The notes below the pieces were generated by a model that worked only from the letters and a program-made list of their open reading frames with translations, searched no databases and was not told where the DNA came from. From contig NZ_DAVG01000123.1 in the NCBI RefSeq assembly GCF_002505485.1, positions 7,790-71,789 of the forward strand: DNA of 64,000 bases, given 5' to 3'. This DNA comes from Methanosarcina sp. UBA5. Its GTDB lineage: Archaea; Halobacteriota; Methanosarcinia; Methanosarcinales; Methanosarcinaceae. Below, one piece after another: positions 54,886-63,811 of this stretch (within the stretch, counting starts at the first letter, position 1; every line of letters starts with the position of its first letter). The position numbers and the translations under genes are program-made.

Positions 54886-54996
54886 ATGAATATTATTTTT
54901 AAACTTTTAATTCTCGCTTTTATAGTCTGGTTTGTGTTTTCTATTCTGTTTAAACTGCTGAATATCGTTGTATATATAATAGATAAAAAAAAGTGA
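54886..54996 (+). CDS. Small membrane protein, 36 codons
   Basis: ATG 54886 follows AAAAAGGTTGATCGC, a ribosome-like word. The peptide is one long hydrophobic helix: MNIIFKLLILAFIVWFVFSI, then FKLLNIVVYIIDKKK. A TATA-like TTTTTATACTT lies ~30 bases ahead, giving a short leader. The start signals and composition support a real product of unknown role. Confidence 0.5.
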   Translation: MNIIFKLLILAFIVWFVFSILFKLLNIVVYIIDKKK

Positions 54997-55949
54997 TATT
55001 TGATACATTTTTTGCAAAGGTTCCACCCATCAAATCTTAAAACCTGTGACTCCTTAAAACCTGTGACTCCTGGATCACTCCCTATTTTCTAAATTTTTAA
55101 AATTAATACAAAAATAAGAATGAGTGCATCCCAAAACTCAAAATCGCGTCTCTGAATCCCATATTCTTGAATAGTTAGTCGAGCTTCAGATTATGGAAAA
55201 TAGTTCTGAAACTTTAATGATTTTTGAAAATAAATTGGTTTTGGGATAAGCTCAAGTAAAAATTTAGTTTCACAGCAAAATCTACAAACATGAGCCTAAA
55301 CTATGAAAATAAAAATATACTGTCGCAAAAATCAACTTATCTAAATCTACACATAGCACCGTTAATAATCCTAAATTTATTATATAAATATGGGATTTTA
55401 CTCTATGATTTCCTAAACTCAACCATTCCATAGGATACAGGAATAGAGGAGTTATGACTGATAATCCCGTATTCAACACAAAAACATGAGAAACACACAA
55501 GCAGAGTTTACAGAGCTTTTGGTACACTGCCGAATAGACCTGACAATTAGTATCTTTGAGACGTAGATTTTTGAATAGTCTATCATTAAGTTGTTAATAT
55601 TTCCCAATGGAGTTTCCAGCCTAACAGTTTCTTGTTTTTCATTTACTGAATCAGTCATTTATATCATCATTGAAGTCTGGAATAAAAACTGAAAACTAAA
55701 CCAATTGTATTGTTGGAAATATTGAGCAATTAAAAAGGACAACTAAAGTATCTTGCTATTAAATCCCAGATTAAATATATCTTTGAGACCTTTCCTAAGG
55801 AAAGTAAACATCATTATTAATTTTTTTATATCCCAAGATCTATATTCTATTAATATTAATTACACCTCGAATATTATATTTAGAACTGGCAAGTTATGGA
55901 CACTTTTAAAATTAAAGCGCTTGTCTGATTAACTGGAGATATAAATTGG
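54997..55949. other. Long intergenic region with MITE-like element
   Basis: It contains the element at 55121-55254. On the minus strand a 61-codon frame (55473-55658) begins MTDSVNEKQETVRLETPLGN, which could be the start of a lost gene, with weak support. A TATA-like TATTATATTTAG near 55872 may serve the P-ATPase gene. Confidence 0.4.
55121..55254. repeat. MITE-like element, copy B
   Basis: TGAGTGCATCCCAAAA at the left and TTTTGGGATAAGCTCA at the right form imperfect terminal inverted repeats 134 bp apart. The reverse complement aligns along its length with 14322-14451, and the right half with 31905-32004. Confidence 0.75.
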
Positions 55950-58610
55950 ATGTATTATGATGAAGCCGCAGACGCGGTTCTAAAGACCCTGAACACGTCC
56001 GAAGAAACCGGGCTGAGTTCGGAAGAGACGGAAAAACGGCTTGATAAATACGGAAAAAATGAGCTTAAAGAAGAAGAGAAGACATCAGTTGTAAAGCTTT
56101 TTCTTTCCCAGTTCAAGAGTTTCCTGATTATTATTTTGATTGCTGCAGCACTGGTTTCCGCTTTCCTCGGAGAGCTTGTTGACGCTTTTGTGATCCTGTT
56201 TACTGTAATCCTTGCCGGCGTGCTCGGTTTTGTTCAGGAGTACAGGGCCGAAGAGTCAATTAAACTTTTGAAATCATTGACAAGCCCCGAAGCCCTAGTT
56301 TTAAGGGACGGGAAAGAGGTAAAAGTCCTTTCTTCCCTGCTTGTCCCGGGTGATATTTTGATTTTGCAGGCAGGAGACCGAATTCCTGCTGATGCAAGAC
56401 TGCTTGAAGCTCTCTCATTAAAGGTAGACGAATCCTCCCTTACCGGAGAATCCGTTCCTGTAGAAAAGAGCACCGCGATTTTTCCTCCCGAAACCTCACA
56501 GCCTGACAGGAAAAACATGGCTTATACCGGAACTTCAGTCACTTACGGCAGAGGAAAGGCCATCATTACGGCGACAGGCATGAGTACGGCTTTTGGGAAG
56601 CTGGCCGGGCTTCTTGGAGAAATCGAAAGGGAGAGAACTCCTCTTCAGGAGAAACTTGACCAGTTCGGGCGCTGGCTCGGAACTGCAACCCTTATAATTG
56701 TGGCTTTTGTGGCCATACTCGGAATCTTCGAAGGTTTCGATCCTTTTGAAATGTTTCTCTGGGGAGTTGCCCTTGCTGTTGCGGCAATTCCGGAAGCTCT
56801 CCCTGCGGTTGTGACAGTCGGGCTTGCTCTTGGTGTCCGAAGAATGGTGAAAAGGCATGCTCTTGTAAGAAAACTGCCATCGGTAGAAACGCTGGGCTCC
56901 ACCAATATCATCTGCACCGACAAGACTGGGACGCTTACTCAGAACAAGATGACTGTTGAAAAGGTGTACGTAAACGGAACTCTCTTAAAAGTTACAGGCG
57001 AGGGATACAAACCCACAGGAGATTTCTTCAGGGGAGACAGCCCGGTTTCTGAAGATATACACCTTCACAGGCTGCTGGTTACAGGAACCCTTTGTAACGA
57101 TGCAGGGCTGGTTGAGGAAGAAGGTATATGGAATATCACAGGTGACCCTACCGAAGGTGCTCTTGTAGTTGCAGCAGCTAAAGATGGCATCTGGAAAAAT
57201 GCCCTTGAGGAGAAACACAAGCGTAAAGGGGAAGTTCCTTTTTCTTCCGAGAGGAAGATGATGACTACCCTGAACAGTTCCGAAGATGGGCTGTATGCGT
57301 ATTCCAAAGGAGCTCCGGAGGTTATTCTTGCTTCCTGTACGAAAATTTTCCTTGGAGGACATGAAGAAGATCTAATCCCTGAAAGAAAGCAGGAAATCCT
57401 GAATGTCGTAAATGACCTGGCAAACCAGACGCTGCGGGTTATGGGGTTTGCCTACCGCAAGGTTCCAGAAGATATCCTGTCTGAAAAAGCTGAAAAGGAA
57501 ATGGTTTTTGCAGGGCTTATGGGTATGCGCGATCCCCCGAGAGAGGAAGTAAAGGTCGGAATCGCAACCTGTACCAGTGCAGGAATCAGGACCATAATGA
57601 TTACAGGCGACCACAAGACCACGGCTTTTGCGATCGCGAGGGAGCTTGGCATTTTCCGGGAAGGAGACCTTGTCCTTACAGGCACCGAACTGGATGCCCT
57701 TGATGACAGGAAATTTGAAGAGATAGTGGAGAAAGTTTCGGTCTACGCAAGGGTTTATCCAGAGCACAAACTGAAGGTGGTTGAGGCTCTCAAGAAAAAG
57801 GGTTACATAGTTGCAATGACCGGAGATGGGGTAAATGATGCTCCTGCCCTGAAAGCCGCAGATATGGGCATTGCTATGGGCATTACAGGCACAGATGTTA
57901 GTAAGGAAGCCTCAAGCATGATCCTTACCGACGACAACTTTGCGTCCATTGTGTCAGCAGTCGAAGAGGGCCGAAATATCCTGAAAAACATTAAAAACTT
58001 TATTGCCTATGGCCTTACCTGTCACATAGGCCTGGTCATCATTGTTCTTGTCGGAGTGCTAGCCTGGCAAACCCTGCCTGTTATTGCGGTGCAGATCCTC
58101 TGGATTAACCTTATAACAGATGGCCTGCCTCCAATGGCACTTTCACTGGAAGCTCCTGACAGGGGGCTTATGAAGCAAAAACCGACTAAGGCAAAAGAAG
58201 GGCTGGTTTCCAAGAGAATGCTTGTAGCAAGCCTTGGATTAGGAGTTTTGATTGCAATCCAGTCACTCTGGGTCCTTTATGACTCTCTCAATAATGGTGT
58301 GTCTCTCACAAAGATTCAGACTCTTATCTTTACCCTGGTGGTTATTTCCCTGATGTTCAACGCCTTTAACTGGCGTTCGGAGAGGTATTCGGTCTTCTCT
58401 CTGGGAATCTTTACCAACAGGTCCCTTATCTATGCCGTATTGAGCACTGTAGTCCTGCAGCTTGCTGCAGTTTACGTGCCTATTATGCAGACTGCTTTCA
58501 GGACTGTCCCTCTCTCGCTTTCTGACTGGGCAATGATAATTCCCCTGGCTTCGACCACACTTATAGCAATGGAGCTTGTGAAGTATCTGGAATGGAGAGT
58601 ACACAGGTAA
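55950..58610 (+). CDS. P-type calcium-transporting ATPase (P2A-like)
   Basis: A cation pump of 886 residues. The order is: N-terminal cation-ATPase domain (DEAADAVLKTLNTSEETGLS), membrane pair, actuator loop with SLTGESVPVEK, M4 with AIPEALPAVVTVGLALG, phosphorylation site CTDKTGTLTQNK (Asp324), nucleotide domain (SKGAPEVIL), hinge MTGDGVNDAPALK, and six C-terminal membrane segments with INLITDGLPPMAL. The PEALP and NLITDGLP motifs match calcium pumps of the bacterial PMR1-like group, so calcium (or manganese) export is likely. It is monocistronic. Confidence 0.92.
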   Translation: MYYDEAADAVLKTLNTSEETGLSSEETEKRLDKYGKNELKEEEKTSVVKLFLSQFKSFLIIILIAAALVSAFLGELVDAFVILFTVILAGVLGFVQEYRAEESIKLLKSLTSPEALVLRDGKEVKVLSSLLVPGDILILQAGDRIPADARLLEALSLKVDESSLTGESVPVEKSTAIFPPETSQPDRKNMAYTGTSVTYGRGKAIITATGMSTAFGKLAGLLGEIERERTPLQEKLDQFGRWLGTATLIIVAFVAILGIFEGFDPFEMFLWGVALAVAAIPEALPAVVTVGLALGVRRMVKRHALVRKLPSVETLGSTNIICTDKTGTLTQNKMTVEKVYVNGTLLKVTGEGYKPTGDFFRGDSPVSEDIHLHRLLVTGTLCNDAGLVEEEGIWNITGDPTEGALVVAAAKDGIWKNALEEKHKRKGEVPFSSERKMMTTLNSSEDGLYAYSKGAPEVILASCTKIFLGGHEEDLIPERKQEILNVVNDLANQTLRVMGFAYRKVPEDILSEKAEKEMVFAGLMGMRDPPREEVKVGIATCTSAGIRTIMITGDHKTTAFAIARELGIFREGDLVLTGTELDALDDRKFEEIVEKVSVYARVYPEHKLKVVEALKKKGYIVAMTGDGVNDAPALKAADMGIAMGITGTDVSKEASSMILTDDNFASIVSAVEEGRNILKNIKNFIAYGLTCHIGLVIIVLVGVLAWQTLPVIAVQILWINLITDGLPPMALSLEAPDRGLMKQKPTKAKEGLVSKRMLVASLGLGVLIAIQSLWVLYDSLNNGVSLTKIQTLIFTLVVISLMFNAFNWRSERYSVFSLGIFTNRSLIYAVLSTVVLQLAAVYVPIMQTAFRTVPLSLSDWAMIIPLASTTLIAMELVKYLEWRVHR

Positions 58611-58883
58611 AGTAAGGGAATAGGGTTTGCCTTTGAGCATACCCTTTTCTTTTTTCTGTAGAGATTTTAGATATTGAAGGCTTTTTTGATTTAGTTTGAT
58701 CACAAACGCTCGCTCGTTTGATCCGCGACGTTCTGTCTGGACATAAATGCGAGATCTGGTTTTTATAGTTTCAGGTTATAAACCTGAGGAGTAAAACCAC
58801 TTGCAGCCGAAAACATAGAGTCCGGCGAAGTGGTATTAAATAAAACGTCCCTGTAATGATATATAGGACAAAAAACAATAAGT

Positions 58884-59750
58884 ATGACCATTATGACCCC
58901 AATAAACAGAGAAAATCCAGTTTGTTCGGAATTTATCATAGGCATAGAACCGCCAGCCGACAGGAAGGAAAAAGCGTTCTGGTTTATCTTCCGGGGTCGC
59001 GAGATTCTCCTTAAGCTTAATAAAAACCCTGGAGCAATTCCGAAGCTGGGGGATTTTGGGGAGCTTGGACTTTCGGGAATTCGGGAACAGTATCTTGGAA
59101 TGCTTGAAGGAACTCACTGCTATTCCGTGGAGCTTGCTGAAAACACACAACCGCCTGAGGGAATGGAGTTTGCGGATCTCAGGCAGGCGTATTCGGGAAT
59201 GAGTGAGAAGAGCTTTGCACTTGTGAATAAAGCTGTCCAAATAATGGAATGGGACAGAACTAACCAGTATTGCAGCCGATGCGGAACAAAGACAGCGCAA
59301 AAGCCCAGCGAAAGGGGAAAGGAGTGCCCTGATTGCGGAGAGCTTTTCTATCCGAGAATCTCGCCTGCCGTGATCGTACTTATCCGAAAAGGGCATGAGA
59401 TATTACTTGCAAGGTCCCCGAATTTTCCGACCGGAAGGTACGGTTTGATAGCCGGCTTTGTCGAACCAGGAGAATCAGCCGAAGCTGCAGTCATCAGGGA
59501 AACCAGGGAAGAAGTGGGAATTAAGGTCAAAAATATCAATTATTTTGGGACACAAGCCTGGCCATTTCCGAATTCTCTTATGATCGGGTTTACTGCGGAG
59601 TACGATTCAGGGGAGATCCAGCCCGATGGGTTTGAAATCGAGGATGCACAATGGTTTTCGGTTGAAAATCTGCCTGATCTGCCTGGGAAAATAAGCATTG
59701 CGAGAAAGCTGATTGACCATTTCCTTAAAGAAGAAGGGCTGGAAGTTTAA
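58884..59750 (+). CDS. nudC: NAD(H) pyrophosphatase NudC
   Basis: NudC cleaves NADH and removes NAD caps from RNA in bacteria. The 288 residues have an N-terminal domain (LNKNPGAIPKLGDFGELG), a zinc ribbon (YCSRCGTKT with CPDCGELF), and the Nudix box GFVEPGESAEAAVIRETREE plus VGI. The NudC-specific motif is GTQAWPFPNSLMIGF (family SQPWPFPxS, here T-Q-A). The start ATG 58884 is followed by TPINRENPVCSEF, and ATGACCATTATG gives two possible ATGs. It stands alone. Confidence 0.93.
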   Translation: MTIMTPINRENPVCSEFIIGIEPPADRKEKAFWFIFRGREILLKLNKNPGAIPKLGDFGELGLSGIREQYLGMLEGTHCYSVELAENTQPPEGMEFADLRQAYSGMSEKSFALVNKAVQIMEWDRTNQYCSRCGTKTAQKPSERGKECPDCGELFYPRISPAVIVLIRKGHEILLARSPNFPTGRYGLIAGFVEPGESAEAAVIRETREEVGIKVKNINYFGTQAWPFPNSLMIGFTAEYDSGEIQPDGFEIEDAQWFSVENLPDLPGKISIARKLIDHFLKEEGLEV

Positions 59751-59869
59751 AGCCAGATTGAGAATTCAGTGATCTCGAGCTGAACTCGCCTGTCTCATAT
59801 GGAGTAGGCGAGAATCAAGAATATAAAATGAAATAAAGGCGAAAAAATTCAACCTCAATTCTAAAAAAT

Positions 59870-60595
59870 TTAAGATTCTTCTCTCTTTTTCTTCTCAGGT
59901 GTCACGGGCTCGGTTAAAAAAAATCCAAATGATGCGAAATCTTTGACATCCATTTTGTGAGGTTTCTCACCGGAAGAGATAGCAGGAGTGATAAACCGGA
60001 AAAACTCACTGGCAAACTGCTGGTAGCTGAACCCCTCCGCTTCGATCACCAGTTTCCATTTCTTTTCCATTGACAAGATACCCATGAAAGAGATCATAAG
60101 GTACATCGAGGTCAGGAATGGATCGAGATCGGCACGGATTGTACCGTCATCGATACCTTCCTGGATCGCATCCCGCAGGATAAGACGACAGGTACCATAT
60201 CCCTTTCCAATCTCTGCGGTACACGGGTTTTCTTTGGAAAAACGCTCAGAACCGTAAAAATGGATCATTTGAAGATAATCGGGGTATTCCTGCGCATACT
60301 GGTAATAGGCCTGGCCCATCAGGGCTACCTTAACAATACCCGGCACCTGTTTTTCCATGCATTCCGTGTATTTTTCTTTAAGGATCTGGATACCACGGAG
60401 TACAATGGTTGCGAAAAGTGTCTCCTTATTTTTAAAATATAGATAAATGGTAGCCTTATTCAGTTCGACCTCGCGGGCGATGTCTTCCATGGAAACATCT
60501 TCATAACTTCGAGAAAAAAAGAGACGCTCAGCTGCATCGATAATCTCTGTTTTTCGCTGTTCCTTTTCTCGTTGCCTTCTATCGGCGATTCCCAT
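59870..60595 (-). CDS. TetR/AcrR-family regulator
   Basis: The 241-residue protein has a TetR HTH: EIIDAAERLFFSRSYEDVSM, DIAREVELNKATIYLYFKNK. The rest is the variable ligand domain. It is 193 bases downstream of a flavodoxin-ferredoxin gene in the same direction. Two palindromes in that gene's promoter (61650-61682) are good candidates for its binding sites. Its own upstream region has a six-copy 13-bp repeat and GTTAGTTATATG near 60646, which resembles one half-site. Confidence 0.88.
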   Translation of the reverse strand: MGIADRRQREKEQRKTEIIDAAERLFFSRSYEDVSMEDIAREVELNKATIYLYFKNKETLFATIVLRGIQILKEKYTECMEKQVPGIVKVALMGQAYYQYAQEYPDYLQMIHFYGSERFSKENPCTAEIGKGYGTCRLILRDAIQEGIDDGTIRADLDPFLTSMYLMISFMGILSMEKKWKLVIEAEGFSYQQFASEFFRFITPAISSGEKPHKMDVKDFASFGFFLTEPVTPEKKKREES

Positions 60596-60651
60596 AGTTC
60601 CACTTCACCTGACCCATATTTATAGGCTTATATTAATATTATGACTGTTAG

Positions 60652-60729
60652 TTATATGATTTAATTATGTGATTTAATTATATGATTTAATTATGTGATT
60701 TAATTATATGATTTAATTATATGATTCAA
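60652..60729. repeat. Six tandem copies of a 13-bp unit
   Basis: Units TTATATGATTTAA / TTATGTGATTTAA repeat exactly six times (60652-60664 to 60717-60729, the last with C in place of T). They lie in the promoter area of the tetR gene and contain TATA-like words. Confidence 0.85.
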
Positions 60730-60788
60730 GGAATGAATGTACTCCAATTTTCCGCTTTTACCAATCGGATATATTCGGGATATATTCA

Positions 60789-61589
60789 TTAGATAAAACA
60801 TTCAGGCTCCTTTCGTTGGCTATAGAGCGTATGGAGACGCACTGATACATCTTTCACAAGCCCGGGTTTCATCGATCTGGCACTCTGCGGGCAGTTTTTG
60901 ATACACGCACAGCAGGTAATGCATTTTTCTATATCAATCAAATGGGAATTTTCCGCATCAACAGCACCAACAGGACATACCTCTGCACAGGTTCCGCACT
61001 GTGAACACTCATCACTGACTGCGATAAAATCAACAGTCCACAATTTTGTAACTCCCCCATAAGGATAATTGCCAGGCACATGCACATCAGAAACCTGAGA
61101 GATTGATGAAACAGATTGCAGTTTTTCACGTATTTTCTGTCCAAATACTTCTGCATGGTGTAAATCATCTTTATCGGGACGTCCCTGTGCTGTTGGTGTC
61201 TCGGGATTTGAGAATGAGTGTTCTCCGATATATGCTGCACAGGCAATGGGAATACATCCGCATTTCATTACAATATTTTTTAGCTCAAGCAGTGCATCGT
61301 CATATGCCCGATTGCCATAAACCACAACACAAACCGTCGGTGTATTATGAGCTTGAATTGCACTCAGCCATTCATTTAATAATGCCGGCACTCTCCCCAT
61401 ATAAACAGGAACTCCAACTACAAGCAATTCATTTTCCGAGGTCACTAACGGTTGTTTTCTTGCATCTGGTTTGGTAATATCAATTAATTCCATGGTGCCT
61501 GGATTAATACCATGCGCAATGCCTTGAACAACCGCTTTTGTTGTCCCGGTAGGTGAAAAATAGACTAACTTTACAGATTCTATTTCCAT
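60789..61589 (-). CDS. Flavodoxin-ferredoxin fusion (EFR1-type)
   Basis: An N-terminal flavodoxin domain (VKLVYFSPTGTTKAVVQGIA; FMN loop SPTGTTK) of ~165 residues is joined to two 4Fe-4S motifs: CSQCGTCAEVCP and CITCCACIKNCP. It should carry electrons between a flavin and ferredoxin clusters. The C-terminus is basic. It is 193 bases upstream of a TetR gene in the same direction. Paired palindromes upstream suggest TetR control, perhaps of a redox or xenobiotic response. Confidence 0.88.
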   Translation of the reverse strand: MEIESVKLVYFSPTGTTKAVVQGIAHGINPGTMELIDITKPDARKQPLVTSENELLVVGVPVYMGRVPALLNEWLSAIQAHNTPTVCVVVYGNRAYDDALLELKNIVMKCGCIPIACAAYIGEHSFSNPETPTAQGRPDKDDLHHAEVFGQKIREKLQSVSSISQVSDVHVPGNYPYGGVTKLWTVDFIAVSDECSQCGTCAEVCPVGAVDAENSHLIDIEKCITCCACIKNCPQSARSMKPGLVKDVSVRLHTLYSQRKEPECFI

Positions 61590-61620
61590 TTCATTTCCTC
61601 CATCAATTGTATAACTCTAA

Positions 61621-61633
61621 GTTATACTATAAC
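61621..61633 (-). promoter_or_regulatory. Promoter-like palindrome of the flavodoxin-ferredoxin gene
   Basis: GTTATACTATAAC is a perfect 13-bp palindrome about 32 bases ahead of the ATG at 61589. It contains TATA-like sequence and probably is the TATA region. Confidence 0.45.
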
Positions 61634-61649
61634 CATCGGTGATTAAATA

Positions 61650-61662
61650 ACTATTGGTTAGT
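61650..61662. promoter_or_regulatory. Putative TetR operator 1
   Basis: ACTA-TTGGT-TAGT is a perfect inverted repeat (4 bases each side, 5-base spacer). Its centre is 18 bp from the next site, so the two lie about two helical turns apart. Confidence 0.5.
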
Positions 61663-61665
61663 AAG

Positions 61666-61682
61666 TAACTATTAGTTAGTTA
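61666..61682. promoter_or_regulatory. Putative TetR operator 2
   Basis: TAACTA-TTAGT-TAGTTA is a perfect 6-bp inverted repeat. It shares TAACTATTRGTTAGT with operator 1. Confidence 0.55.
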
Positions 61683-61825
61683 AAAGTATGTCCATCTGAT
61701 GGCAGATAACGATGAGCGAATGTTTCTACGGATAACAAGGATAAAGCGCAATTTATTACAACTACATTAAGTTCGGTGCCTTTACAATACGAATTAAAAT
61801 AGATTTGTAGAAAAAACAAATTAGC

Positions 61826-63436
61826 TTATACAATTTCTTCAGAACCGAAATTTTCTCTCTCTTCGAGTGTAGCAAAATTAACCCAGCTTTTTTCTCCAAA
61901 ACCAATTAGATTTGAATACAAATATAAATTATCAATTATATAGGTGGATTCTTTTCTTATCGCATCAATGCAACTTCTCACTATTATTTGTTTTTCTATT
62001 GACATAAGATTATCTGCATAAAATTCAACCATAGGTAGCCAATCATACAAAGCTCTACATCTATCAAATGTAAAGATATCAACAAACATTTTTCTTTCTT
62101 TAGCGATATATTTATGTCTTTTATGATTCTTTACGTTACTGTGGTAAGGGTATCCAAGCTGATTTAATGCCAGTTCTAACCACAAATGAAACATTGGAAT
62201 ATCACAAAAAATTCCTCCATTGTTATCAGGAATTACTTTACAAATTTTGGGGATAGCTTCTTTTAATGTTTCAGACAATACATTCACGTATCCTTCACAT
62301 GAAGTTAATAATAAATCTCTAAACTTAATAGCATCAAATCTGGAAATTTCATTTTCTTTGTTAGTATAATAATTGAACCAATTCGAATTAATATCTTTTA
62401 ATTCACGTATAAAATGATACATAGGATAATTTTCGGGAGATGTAAAAAATTCGCTTCCTCTAAAATTTTCAATTTCATCTCCAAAAAGATTTTCACACAG
62501 AATCTTTATATTTTCCATTCTAGAAATATCAATTTTTAAAATTTGTTTGTAATCCCTGTCTTCATTTATGTTAAAGAATCTCTTTCTAGCAGAATTTATT
62601 TTTAATATTCTGAAAATAGGTTGAACAATATTGCTGTATAACATAGGATATTGAGATGCAAAAGCTGAATATGCCCCTTCAAAATTATTATCAATTAGTT
62701 GTTTAAATTTATCCATCTCAATGAACCGACTACCTACATCGTCTAAAAGTTCTAAATCTTCTCCACATACTTCTTCTTCAATGAAAGTATGTGGCAAAAA
62801 ATATTTTGTTAAGAAATCAACATTTTCTTCTGAATGCTCTGGTAGAGTTGAATTAATAATAAGAATTCCGATTTCACTGAGAGCTTGTTTATCAAAAATA
62901 GTATGTATTGTTTTGAATGTTTTTTTACTTAAAAGTGATGAAGTGAAATCTAAATAAATTATGTCAAAAGATAATGGATATATTTCTAAAAAGGATTCAA
63001 TTGATCCATTGTAAATCTTTAATTGTTCATATCTATCTTTTGCATTTTCTAAAGCATTATAATATGTTTCTTTATCATTTTCAAATGCCCAAACATTTTC
63101 TATAAGAATCCCTTTTGATAGCATCAGCTTAAGATCATTTTCAGGTTCTGGTCCACAAAAATAAGCAATTTTCAAGTCTGAGGGTTCCTTATTGCCATAT
63201 GTCTTATTAGCGAAATTAATCCATGAGTCCAATACAGATTCATCAGCATTTTCTTTTTTTATAACTTTATATTTTAAAAGATACTCTTCAAATGAATAAT
63301 CCCAAAGTCTTTGTATATATTTTGCATTAAGAATTTTGGAATTATTTTGGTTTAAAGTTAAAGAATCAATCGCATGATTCCATATAGCTTCTCTACTTTT
63401 TTCCTTTATTTGTTGTTTGTAGCTAGTGTTAATCAT
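61826..63436 (-). CDS. Putative Rossmann-fold methyltransferase-like protein, unknown function
   Basis: A 536-residue protein of low GC content. Residues ~85-190 look like a SAM methyltransferase core: LKIAYFCGPEPENDLKLMLS, a following acidic strand end VWAFENDKETYYNALE, and FDIIYLDFTSSLLSKK. The region after that has no known motif and many Asn/Phe/Tyr. I have seen similar CGPEPENDL proteins described only as hypothetical. The ATG at 63436 has no strong ribosome site. It stands alone near the window end beside gene remnants, in the style of an acquired accessory gene. Confidence 0.6.
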   Translation of the reverse strand: MINTSYKQQIKEKSREAIWNHAIDSLTLNQNNSKILNAKYIQRLWDYSFEEYLLKYKVIKKENADESVLDSWINFANKTYGNKEPSDLKIAYFCGPEPENDLKLMLSKGILIENVWAFENDKETYYNALENAKDRYEQLKIYNGSIESFLEIYPLSFDIIYLDFTSSLLSKKTFKTIHTIFDKQALSEIGILIINSTLPEHSEENVDFLTKYFLPHTFIEEEVCGEDLELLDDVGSRFIEMDKFKQLIDNNFEGAYSAFASQYPMLYSNIVQPIFRILKINSARKRFFNINEDRDYKQILKIDISRMENIKILCENLFGDEIENFRGSEFFTSPENYPMYHFIRELKDINSNWFNYYTNKENEISRFDAIKFRDLLLTSCEGYVNVLSETLKEAIPKICKVIPDNNGGIFCDIPMFHLWLELALNQLGYPYHSNVKNHKRHKYIAKERKMFVDIFTFDRCRALYDWLPMVEFYADNLMSIEKQIIVRSCIDAIRKESTYIIDNLYLYSNLIGFGEKSWVNFATLEERENFGSEEIV

Positions 63437-63596
63437 TACTTATCCTCATTCAGATAAATATCGAGCAAGTTACTATAAAGAACAGTTAAAAAGTAACATA
63501 TAAAATTTTGTATTAATTATTTAACTGCTATTAATGGAACAATTAATGAAGTCAGCCAGCCAAAGGGCATCCAAAAATAGACAGCTTATGCTTCCA
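63437..63596. other. Intergenic region
   Basis: Promoter area of the 536-residue gene, AT-rich, no other feature. Confidence 0.3.
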
Positions 63597-63715
63597 TCAT
63601 GCAGTTACCGACAATGCCCTGGTCACCTTATCCCCATCGGCTTTGAGTTCCATTACAAGTAATCCTTCCCTGGCAAGCATCTGATACAGTGTCTTACCAA
63701 AACCAACCGATTACA
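63597..63715 (-). pseudogene. C-terminal fragment of an unknown protein
   Basis: A short minus-strand frame ends with LYQMLAREGLLVMELKADG, then DKVTRALSVTA and TGA at 63597-63599. It is protein-like, but a stop lies ~38 codons upstream and no start is present, so it is a fragment. Confidence 0.35.
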
Positions 63716-63750
63716 GTTCTGGGAACTCTCATCAGAATTATTACTTTTTC

Positions 63751-63811
63751 AAAAAACTCTCCCTACATAGATAGCTCAGAATCCCGTCTGAGGCTCGTAG
63801 AGAGTTTTTTT
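63751..63811. terminator. Long hairpin with T-run
   Basis: AAAAAACTCTC (63751-63761) pairs with GAGAGTTTTTT (about 63800-63810). Inside, AGCTCAGA pairs with TCTGAGGCT around ATCCCG. The whole folds into one extended stem, with a T-run on the plus strand and an A-run on the minus strand. It could be a bidirectional terminator or a structured RNA. Confidence 0.5.

Noticed and set aside
60652..60729. CRISPR array
   Set aside because: Repeats are contiguous 13-bp units with no spacers.
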